DNA from: CAYFKJ01 sp964528595 | Lineage (GTDB): Bacteria > Pseudomonadota > Alphaproteobacteria > UBA2966 | Length of the DNA: 15,166 bases | Direction: 5' to 3' | Assembly (NCBI GenBank): GCA_964528595.1 | Contig: CAZGTM010000078.1 | Span: forward strand, 1-15,166 | Shown here: piece by piece, positions 7,729 to 13,782 of the stretch | How positions within the stretch are numbered: the stretch's first letter is position 1 | Layout of the letters: every line of letters starts with the position of its first letter | Notes under the pieces: model-generated | What the model was told of the DNA's origin: nothing | Database searches by the model: none | Seen by the model: only the letters and a program-made list of their open reading frames with translations | Made by a program: the position numbers and the translations under genes

Positions 7729-7824
7729 GCCAAACCCGTGCAAGCAAAGCCTATGCGCGTGTTGCCCGGCGCGCTATAAATCGCGCCAGAAAAATCCAAA
7801 CGGTAATCCTGCGAGCTTCTTCCC

Positions 7825-9264
7825 ATGAACGAACTGATCCGACTGAGCGCCCGCGACGCCGTGGCCAAGCTCAAGACCGGCGAGGTCACGCCGCTCGATC
7901 TGATCGATGCCGCCGCCGCGCGCATCGCGGAGGTCGAGCCCGGCCTCAACGCCCTGCCGACGCTCTGTCTCGACCGCGCCCGCGACCGGGCCAAGCGCCT
8001 GATGTCGGAAGAGACGGTCTCGGCCGGGCCCAACTACCTGGCGGGCCTGCCGATCGCGGTGAAGGACCTCAATAATGTCGAGGGCGTACGCACGACGCAG
8101 GGCTCGCCCATATTCGCCGACACGATTTCGGAGGTGACGGATTTTCACGTCGCCCGGCTGGAGGAAAACGGCGCCATCGTCATCGCCAAATCCAATACCC
8201 CGGAGTTCGGCGCCGGCGCCAATACCTTCAACGAGGTATTCGGCCGCACCCACAATCCCTGGGGCCACGGCAAGAACCCCGGCGGCTCGTCGGGCGGTTC
8301 CGCGGTGGCGCTGGCGGCGGGCGAGGTCTGGCTGGCGACGGGCAGCGATTTCGGCGGCAGCCTGCGCATCCCCGCCGCCTACTGCGCGGTGGTCGGGTTG
8401 CGCCCCACGCCGGGGCGCGTCTCGGGCTTACCCTCGCTGCTGCCCTTCAATTACCTCGCCGTCGAAGGACCCATGGCGCGCGACGTCGGCGATGTCGCCC
8501 TGATGCTGGATGCCCAGGCGGGTCCCAATGCGGCCGATCCCATCTCGCTGCCCGCCGTGGCGGCGGGAACTTTCCAAAAGGCGGTCGACAACCCGCAGAA
8601 GCCCAAGCGCATCGGCTACAGCGCCGATCTCGGCTTCGTGCCGGTGGAGGCTGAAACCAAAGCCGTCTGCGCCGCCGCCCTGAAGAATTTCGAAGCCATC
8701 GGCATTGCGGTGGATGAGGCCTGCCCGGACCTGAGCGGCGCCTTCGAGACCTTCGACGTCTTGCGCGCGGCCCAGTTTGCCGCCGGCAAGCAGCCCCTGC
8801 TCGAGGCGCACCGCGACCAGCTCAAGCCGGAAATCATCTGGAACATCGAACATGGTTTGGAGCTGACGGCGGACGATATCGGCCGGGCGGAGCGCCGCCG
8901 GGGCGAAATGTTCCAGGACGCGGCCAAATTCTTCTCAACTTACGATTTTCTCGTCACCCCGGCCGTCGCGGCCGCGCCGTTCGACGGTGAAATCCGTTAT
9001 CTCGAGGAAATCGAGGGCCAAAAGTTCAATTCCTACGTCGATTGGCTGGTTTTGACCTTCGCCATCTCGCTTTTGGGCTGTCCCGCCATATCCATCCCTT
9101 GCGGCTTCACCGATGAAGGCTTACCTGTTGGACTACAGATCGTCGGCCCGCCGCGCAGCGAAGCCGCCCTTCTCGGGGCATCACGCCTGTTCGAGGAAGC
9201 GGCGGGGCTGAGCGCTCTGGTGCCGCTGGACCCGAAGGCAGCGCCTTCGCCGGTCGCCGTGTAG
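7825..9264 (+). CDS. Amidase-signature family amidohydrolase
   Basis: 479-aa hydrolase of the amidase signature family, which cleaves carboxamides by a Ser-cisSer-Lys triad. Lys80 is in LPIAVKDLNNV, the cis-Ser155 in NPGGSSGGSAVAL and the nucleophile Ser179 in GSDFGGSLRIPA. The spacings of 75 and 24 residues equal those in mammalian FAAH (142, 217, 241), a strong check. The C-terminus contains the usual CPAISIPCGFTDEGLPVGLQIVGPP. The substrate is unknown. It is not GatA by context, since no gatB or gatC is near. The ATG at 7825 begins the family N-terminus; the upstream site is weak. The next gene follows after 27 bp on the same strand. Confidence 0.92.
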   Translation: MNELIRLSARDAVAKLKTGEVTPLDLIDAAAARIAEVEPGLNALPTLCLDRARDRAKRLMSEETVSAGPNYLAGLPIAVKDLNNVEGVRTTQGSPIFADTISEVTDFHVARLEENGAIVIAKSNTPEFGAGANTFNEVFGRTHNPWGHGKNPGGSSGGSAVALAAGEVWLATGSDFGGSLRIPAAYCAVVGLRPTPGRVSGLPSLLPFNYLAVEGPMARDVGDVALMLDAQAGPNAADPISLPAVAAGTFQKAVDNPQKPKRIGYSADLGFVPVEAETKAVCAAALKNFEAIGIAVDEACPDLSGAFETFDVLRAAQFAAGKQPLLEAHRDQLKPEIIWNIEHGLELTADDIGRAERRRGEMFQDAAKFFSTYDFLVTPAVAAAPFDGEIRYLEEIEGQKFNSYVDWLVLTFAISLLGCPAISIPCGFTDEGLPVGLQIVGPPRSEAALLGASRLFEEAAGLSALVPLDPKAAPSPVAV

Positions 9265-9291
9265 CCAACGACGCTTAAGGAGAGCGAACCC

Positions 9292-9975
9292 GTGATATCA
9301 GCCATCGCCCGCGCCATCGGCCAGTTGCCCGATCCCGCCTTCCGCCGCGTCCTGTTCCGCTCCCTGGGCCTGACCATTGCCGTCTTCATCGCCTTGTTCG
9401 TCGGCATCTGGTACTCGCTCGGCGGCCTCGACCTCACCACCATCGGCTGGATTTCCTGGCTGCCCGACCTCATTCTCGATCCGCTCAACTGGGCCATCAG
9501 CATTATCGCCTACGCCGTGCCCCTGTTGCTGTTCCCCGCCGTCGCCAGTTTTTTCGTCAGCCTTTTCCTGGATGAAATCGTCGAGGCCGTCGAGGAGCGC
9601 TACTACCCGACCGATCCCAAGGGTCCCGGCCTGCCGCTGGCCGAAACCCTGATGGTGTCCGCCAAGTTTTCCCTGATGGTGATCGTGGTCAACATCATCG
9701 CCCTGCCGTTCTACCTCATCCCCGGCATCAATCTGCTGATCTACTACAGCGTGAACGGTTACCTGCTGAGCCGGGAATATTACGAACTGGTGGCGCTGAC
9801 CCACGTCAAACCGGCGGACGCCGCGGCCCTGGCGGCCACGGCCAAGGGCCGGATCTTCTTCACCGGCGTCATCATCGCCTTCTTCTTCACCATTCCGATC
9901 GTCAACTTCTTCGCCCCCCTGATCGGGGCGGCGGCCATGGTCCACGTCTTCAAAAGCCTGGGGCCCCGTGGCTGA
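9292..9975 (+). CDS. EI24/CysZ-like integral membrane protein
   Basis: 227-aa inner-membrane protein resembling the EI24 domain family, which includes the sulfate transporter CysZ. Hydrophobic segments are at about residues 25-45, 66-93, 127-158 and 188-220; several are long enough to be hairpins. Between them are a charged loop with DEIVEAVEERYYP (94-106) and a loop with SREYYELVAL (160-169), both characteristic of the family. The start is GTG at 9292, supported by AAGGAGAG seven bases upstream. No cysteine-biosynthesis genes are nearby, so a sulfate role is not implied. It probably shares a transcript with the amidase before it and the lipoprotein after it. Confidence 0.85.
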   Translation: MISAIARAIGQLPDPAFRRVLFRSLGLTIAVFIALFVGIWYSLGGLDLTTIGWISWLPDLILDPLNWAISIIAYAVPLLLFPAVASFFVSLFLDEIVEAVEERYYPTDPKGPGLPLAETLMVSAKFSLMVIVVNIIALPFYLIPGINLLIYYSVNGYLLSREYYELVALTHVKPADAAALAATAKGRIFFTGVIIAFFFTIPIVNFFAPLIGAAAMVHVFKSLGPRG

Positions 9976-9999
9976 CCAGCCGCTTGGCGGCGCGAGCTG

Positions 10000-10581
10000 A
10001 TGCGGACGCCCGTCCTCGGCCTGGCGGCGTGTCTGGCGCTGGCGGCCTGCGGCACGCCCGACGGCGGCACCCGCGCCACACCCGCGCCGGTGGAAAGTCC
10101 CGACCCGGCGGCGGCCACGCTGGCGGATGAACCGGCCACGGCGCCGGACACACCCAAGCCACCCGCCAAAAAACCCGCCGTCGTTGCCGTTGCGCCGGCG
10201 CCCGCGCCTTCGCCGCCGGCCGAGGAGAAAGCGGCCAAAGACACCGACGTCGCGGCCAAGCCCATTCCCACCGCGCCCGCCGAACCGGTGAAGCCTGCGC
10301 CGCCGCCACCGCCACCGCCACCGACCTCGTCCGATATTCTCGGGCTGACCGGCGATGAGGTGACCTCACTGCTCGGCCCGCCCAATCTGGCGCGCCGCGA
10401 AAACCGGTCCGAGGTCTGGCAGTATGCCGAGAACGGCTGCGTGCTGCATGTCTTCATGCACGGCACGAGCGGGACGGACGCGCGGGTCGATCATCTCGAA
10501 GCGACCGACATGGCCGGCGTCCGCAGCAACACCGACGGCTGTCTGGCGGATCTGGCGGCGAAAACGGCGGTTCTGAACTAA
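10000..10581 (+). CDS. Putative outer-membrane lipoprotein with Pro/Ala linker and BamE/SmpA-like C-terminal domain
   Basis: 193-aa predicted lipoprotein. The N-terminus is a short signal peptide with lipobox LAAC, the lipidated Cys most likely being Cys17 (ACLALAAC then G); Cys11 is an alternative. Residues 20-110 form a Pro/Ala/Lys-rich low-complexity linker ending in eight consecutive prolines (101-108). Such linkers often span the periplasm or peptidoglycan. Residues 112-155 read ILGLTGDEVTSLLGPPNLARRE, then VWQYAENGCVLHVFM in brief. This resembles the SmpA/OmlA (BamE) pattern of a small fold with a Gly-Pro turn and aromatic strand. Cys147 and Cys181 might form a disulfide. Function is not known. 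The ATG at 10000 lies 24 bp after the previous stop with only a weak site (GCGAG). Confidence 0.75.
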   Translation: MRTPVLGLAACLALAACGTPDGGTRATPAPVESPDPAAATLADEPATAPDTPKPPAKKPAVVAVAPAPAPSPPAEEKAAKDTDVAAKPIPTAPAEPVKPAPPPPPPPPTSSDILGLTGDEVTSLLGPPNLARRENRSEVWQYAENGCVLHVFMHGTSGTDARVDHLEATDMAGVRSNTDGCLADLAAKTAVLN

Positions 10582-11213
10582 GCGATCGTTTTGGCTTTGT
10601 AGCGGCAGAGGTCGGCCACCGTGCAGACCGGACAGTCTGGTTTGCGCGCCTTGCAGGTGTAGCGGCCGTGCAGGATCAGCCAGTGGTGGGCGTGCAGCTT
10701 CCAGTCGTCGGGCACGGCCTTCAAGAGCTTCTGTTCCACCGCCAGGGGCGATTTGCCGGAGGCCAGGCCGGTGCGGTTACCGACCCGGAAGATGTGGGTG
10801 TCGACGGCGATGGTGGGTTCGCCGAAGGCGATGTTGAGAACCACGTTGGCGGTTTTGCGTCCCACCCCGGGCAGCGCCTCCAGCGCCTCGCGGTCTTGGG
10901 GCACCTCCGAGCCGTGTTCGTCGATCAGCATCTGAGACAGCGCCACCACGTTTTTCGCCTTGTTGCGGTAAAGACCGATGGTCTTGATCAGGTCGCGCAC
11001 CCTGGCTTCGCCCAGCTTGACCATTTTTTGCGGCGTATCGGCGGCCTTGAACAGCGCGGGCGTCGCCTTGTTGACGCCGGCGTCGGTGGCCTGGGCCGAC
11101 AGCACCACCGCGACCAGCAAGGTGAAGGGCGAGGAATATTCAAGATCGCTCTTGGGCGCCGGATTGGCCTCGGCCAGGCGGCGGAAGAAGTCGTCGACAT
11201 CGGCTTTTTTCAT
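10578..11213 (-). CDS. nth: Endonuclease III, DNA glycosylase/AP lyase
   Basis: Base-excision repair enzyme of 211 aa. It removes oxidised pyrimidines and cleaves at abasic sites. The helix-hairpin-helix is LPGVGRKTA (114-122) with catalytic Lys120. Asp138 is in IAVDTHIFR. The 4Fe-4S cluster is bound by Cys187, Cys194, Cys197 and Cys203 (C-X6-C-X2-C-X5-C). All of these have the same residue numbers as in E. coli Nth, so the start at 11213 is well supported even though its ribosome-binding site is weak. The end overlaps the stop of the convergent lipoprotein gene by four bases (CTAA holds both stops). Confidence 0.97.
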   Translation of the reverse strand: MKKADVDDFFRRLAEANPAPKSDLEYSSPFTLLVAVVLSAQATDAGVNKATPALFKAADTPQKMVKLGEARVRDLIKTIGLYRNKAKNVVALSQMLIDEHGSEVPQDREALEALPGVGRKTANVVLNIAFGEPTIAVDTHIFRVGNRTGLASGKSPLAVEQKLLKAVPDDWKLHAHHWLILHGRYTCKARKPDCPVCTVADLCRYKAKTIA

Positions 11214-11267
11214 GGCGTCCGTTGTAGCCGCAGCGGGCCCGCTTGGCCAGACCGCCCGGCCGCCGAT

Positions 11268-11296
11268 TTGCGATGATCCATGACGGGGCCTATATT
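11268..11296 (+). promoter_or_regulatory. Candidate promoter for the DUF2244 gene, possibly leaderless
   Basis: TTGCGA (11268-11273), 17 bases, then TATATT (11291-11296). The expected start of transcription, six or seven bases after the -10 box, falls at or next to the ATG at 11303. That ATG has no ribosome-binding site at normal distance. Together these suggest a leaderless mRNA. Found by eye only. Confidence 0.4.
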
Positions 11297-11302
11297 TTTG
11301 TC

Positions 11303-11827
11303 ATGAGCCCTTCGAGCAAATCACGGGTCCAACCGGGCGTGCGCGCGGCGTCGTTCGACGTGCTGCTCCATCCCCACCGGTCCCTGGGACGCCGGGGCTT
11401 TGTCATCCTGATGAGTTTGCTCGCGGCTCTGAGTCTGGCCGTAAGCCTGCCGTTCCTTCTGCATGGCGCCTGGCCGGTCGCGGCTTTCTCGGGTCTCGCC
11501 GTCACGGTGGTCTACCTCTGCTTCAAACGCAATTACCGCGCGGGCCGCGCGGTCGAGACGGTGCGCCTCGATGATGCCGAACTGGTGGTCAGCCGCACCC
11601 TGCCCGACGGCCCGACCGAGCGCTGGCGTTTCCAGCCCTTCTGGCTGCGGGTGGCGGTCGAACGCCCCCTTCGCCCCGACAGCCGGCTTTACCTGTCCAG
11701 CCACGGGCGGCGGGTGGCGGTGGGAAACTTCCTCACCCTGCAGGAACGCCTCGATCTGGCCGACGCCCTGAAAGCGGCGCTGAGCCGCTGGCGGGCCGGG
11801 CTTTCACCCGCCGGACACCCGACCTGA
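11303..11827 (+). CDS. DUF2244-family membrane protein
   Basis: 174-aa protein of unknown function resembling DUF2244. The N-terminal FDVLLHPHRSLGRRGFVILM is the most recognisable stretch. Two transmembrane helices follow at about 33-53 and 55-74, then the cytoplasmic-looking RNYRAGRAVETVRL. A beta-rich soluble domain has RWRFQPFWLRVAVE (107-120) and a C-terminal helix with LTLQERLDLADALKAAL. The start at 11303 is preferred for two reasons: it leaves a short polar leader before the conserved block, and a promoter-like sequence ends just before it. In-frame ATGs at 11273 and 11243 would place coding sequence over that promoter. It diverges from nth with an 89-bp gap. In alphaproteobacteria such genes are often neighbours of nth (recollection). 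Confidence 0.8.
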   Translation: MSPSSKSRVQPGVRAASFDVLLHPHRSLGRRGFVILMSLLAALSLAVSLPFLLHGAWPVAAFSGLAVTVVYLCFKRNYRAGRAVETVRLDDAELVVSRTLPDGPTERWRFQPFWLRVAVERPLRPDSRLYLSSHGRRVAVGNFLTLQERLDLADALKAALSRWRAGLSPAGHPT

Positions 11828-11866
11828 CCGGTGCGCAGGAACCGGGTGGATTGAGCCCTCCGGCAT

Positions 11867-11897
11867 GGCGACAATGACGCCAAGCTTAATTGTCACC
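11867..11897. promoter_or_regulatory. Inverted repeat upstream of the Ada-like gene, possible operator
   Basis: GGCGACAAT (11867-11875) and ATTGTCACC (11889-11897) are inverted copies matching at eight of nine positions, separated by 13 bases. The half-site centres are 22 bp apart, about two helical turns. It lies 17 bp before the ATG at 11915, so a bound protein would block transcription or translation initiation. No regulator can be assigned. AraC-type proteins more often use direct repeats, so autoregulation is only a guess. Confidence 0.35.
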
Positions 11898-11914
11898 AGC
11901 CGGAAGATGGAAAA

Positions 11915-12802
11915 ATGAACAACACCGTATTGGCATTCGCAGGCGCCGACATGAACCCCAGGGACTATTCCCGCATCGAAGCCGCCATTCACTATCTGGC
12001 GGAGAACTACGCCGACCAGCCCTCCTTGGGCGAGATGGCGGCGGCCGCCGGTCTCAGCCAGGCCCATTTTCAGCGCCTGTTCTCGCGCTGGGCCGGGCTC
12101 TCGCCCAAGCGTTTCGTGCAATATCTCTCGCTGGAGCACGCCAAGCGCTCCCTGGCGCAGTCGCAAAGCGTGCTGGATGCGGCGTTCGACGCCGGTCTTT
12201 CCGGACCGGGCCGGCTGCACGATCTGTTCGTGGCCTGCGAGGCCATGACGCCCGGCGAATACAAGGCGCAAGGGGAGGGGCTGGAAATCGTCTACGGCTA
12301 TGCGCCGAGCCCCTTCGGCGAATGCCTCATCGGCGAGACCGACCGCGGCGTTTGCGGCATCGCGTTCGTCGACGGCAGCGACCGCGAGGCGGCGTTCGAC
12401 GACCTGGCGGCGCGCTGGCCGGGGGCCGCGTTCCGGCGTGACGATAGTTCGATAAAGTCAACGGCATCAAAGGTTTATGCCGTTTATTCCGATGTCGAAT
12501 CGACCGATCGTTCGTCTCTGAAACTGCTGCTCAAGGGCACCAATTTCCAGCTCCGCGTTTGGGATGCCCTGATGCGCATTCCCTCGGGCTGCGTCACCAG
12601 TTACGAGGATCTCGCGGTTCGGGTCGGCAAGCCGGGCGCCGCCCGCGCCGTCGCCGGGGCCGTGGCGCGCAATCCGCTGGGGCCCATCGTGCCCTGCCAC
12701 CGCGTCATCCGCGCCACCGGCGCGATCACCGGCTACTACTGGGGGCCCGACCGCAAACGCGCCATCCTGGCCTGGGAAGCCGCCCGCGCCGAAGCGGCTT
12801 AG
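11915..12802 (+). CDS. AraC-type HTH / O6-methylguanine-DNA methyltransferase fusion (Ada-like without zinc domain)
   Basis: 295-aa suicide DNA-repair protein fused to a DNA-binding domain. Residues 20-117 are an AraC-type double helix-turn-helix (LGEMAAAAGLSQAHFQRLF, then LSPKRFVQYLSLEHAKRSL). Residues 124-175 resemble the N-terminal ribonuclease-like methyltransferase domain. Residues 208-290 are the catalytic domain, with FQLRVWDAL, hinge Asn253 and acceptor Cys261 in IVPCHRVIRA. The N-terminal zinc/methylphosphotriester domain of E. coli Ada is absent, so the protein cannot sense phosphotriesters in the classic way. The linker at 175-205 is AT-richer than the rest. The ATG at 11915 has GGAAGA seven bases upstream; Met13 (11951) is an alternative with no such site. 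Confidence 0.9.
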   Translation: MNNTVLAFAGADMNPRDYSRIEAAIHYLAENYADQPSLGEMAAAAGLSQAHFQRLFSRWAGLSPKRFVQYLSLEHAKRSLAQSQSVLDAAFDAGLSGPGRLHDLFVACEAMTPGEYKAQGEGLEIVYGYAPSPFGECLIGETDRGVCGIAFVDGSDREAAFDDLAARWPGAAFRRDDSSIKSTASKVYAVYSDVESTDRSSLKLLLKGTNFQLRVWDALMRIPSGCVTSYEDLAVRVGKPGAARAVAGAVARNPLGPIVPCHRVIRATGAITGYYWGPDRKRAILAWEAARAEAA

Positions 12803-12810
12803 TTCACGCG

Positions 12811-12877
12811 GACGTAAAAGGGGGACAGGTACATTTTTTCGAACTTTGAAAAAGTGTACCTGTCCCCCTTTTACGTC
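12811..12877. repeat. Long palindrome between convergent genes (element B)
   Basis: Inverted repeat with 30-bp arms, 12811-12840 and 12848-12877, matching at all but one position (12834), around a 7-base loop (GAACTTT). Both arms carry the core GACAGGTACA (12824-12833, reverse complement 12855-12864), identical to the core of the palindrome at 6577-6650, although the outer arm sequences differ. It starts 8 bp after the stop of the Ada-like gene and ends 3 bp before the dapB stop. It therefore fills the convergent gap. It may terminate transcription from both sides, or be a non-autonomous palindromic mobile element; there is no transposase in the window. Confidence 0.9.
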
Positions 12878-12880
12878 GTT

Positions 12881-13690
12881 TCACCCCAAACCCAGGACGT
12901 CGTCCATGCCGTAATAGCCCGGCGGCTTGCCGTGGCCCCACTTGGCGGCCGTCACTGCGCCGCGGGCGAAGATGGCGCGGTCGGAGGCTTTGTGGCTGAG
13001 TTCGATGCGTTCGTTGTCGGCGGCGAAGACGACGGTGTGGTCGCCGACCACGTTGCCGCCGCGCAGGGTGGCGTAGCCGATGTCGCCGCGCTTGCGCGCG
13101 CCGGTGATGCCGTCGCGGCCGCGGTCGGCCACCGCGTCGTGCTCGACGCCGCGGCCCTCGGCGGCGGCCTTGCCCAGCGCCAGCGCCGTGCCGCTGGGAG
13201 CGTCGACCTTGTGGCGGTGGTGCATTTCGATAATTTCGATGTCCCAGTCGGGATCCAGCGTGGCGGCGACGCGGCGCGCCAGCCCGACCAGCAGGTTGAC
13301 GCCGACGCTCATGTTGGCGCCGCGCACCACGGCGGTCTTTTCCGCGGCGGCCTGCAGGGCGGCCTCGTGTTCGGCCTCAAGGCCCGTGGTGCCGACGACG
13401 TGGACGGTGCCGTGGTCGGCGCAGAGCGCAGCGTGTGCCGCCGTTGCGGCCGGCGCGGTGAAGTCGAGAATGACGTCGGCCTGCTCGATGAGAACGGCGG
13501 CGTCGTCCGTGACGGCGATGCCCAGTTCGCCCAGCTGCGCGGCCTCGCCGACGTCGCGGCCGATGGCTTCGCTGCCCGGCCGTTCGGTGCCGCCGGCGAT
13601 GGCGCAGCCTTCGCTGGCGGCGATCTGGCGCAACAGGTTGACGCCCATGCGCCCGGCGCAGCCGACGACGCCGATCAGTATGTCGGACAT
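12881..13690 (-). CDS. dapB: 4-hydroxy-tetrahydrodipicolinate reductase
   Basis: NAD(P)H-dependent reductase of 269 aa in the diaminopimelate/lysine pathway, acting in the cytoplasm and supplying peptidoglycan precursors. The Rossmann nucleotide-binding motif is GVVGCAGRMG (7-16). The catalytic site is EMHHRHKVDAPSGTAL (155-170), with His157 as acid and Lys161 binding substrate. VVGTTGL at 98-104 and GANMSVGVNLL near 124-134 are also family-typical. The ATG at 13690 has a strong GGGGAG site eight bases upstream. It lies 92 bp downstream of dnaJ on the same strand, an order seen in other alphaproteobacteria, so co-transcription from dnaKJ is possible. The gap is large enough for its own promoter, though I saw no convincing one. 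Confidence 0.97.
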   Translation of the reverse strand: MSDILIGVVGCAGRMGVNLLRQIAASEGCAIAGGTERPGSEAIGRDVGEAAQLGELGIAVTDDAAVLIEQADVILDFTAPAATAAHAALCADHGTVHVVGTTGLEAEHEAALQAAAEKTAVVRGANMSVGVNLLVGLARRVAATLDPDWDIEIIEMHHRHKVDAPSGTALALGKAAAEGRGVEHDAVADRGRDGITGARKRGDIGYATLRGGNVVGDHTVVFAADNERIELSHKASDRAIFARGAVTAAKWGHGKPPGYYGMDDVLGLG

Positions 13691-13782
13691 GGATTTATCT
13701 CCCCGAGCCCTTGAATGAATAGCCTGGATTTATACACAGGCCGCGGCGTCAGGGCGATGGGATAATTGGGGCGTTGTATGCC

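Noticed and set aside
7793..7799. TATAAAT-like sequence before the amidase gene as a promoter
   Set aside because: TATAAA is visible in the gap, but the nearby TTGCCC is only about seven bases away and nothing suitable lies at 17 bp.
10277..10323. CCG/CCA repeat as a possible microsatellite or CRISPR-like array
   Set aside because: It is short in-frame proline coding within the lipoprotein linker, without spacers.
12854..13714. 286-codon open frame on the plus strand over dapB
   Set aside because: Antisense of a certain dapB gene; low-complexity translation and no motif.
13691..13782. Terminator or promoter in the dnaJ-dapB gap
   Set aside because: AGGGC and GCCCT are complementary but about 25 bases apart with no T-tract. 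A TATAAAT on the minus strand lacks a -35 partner.
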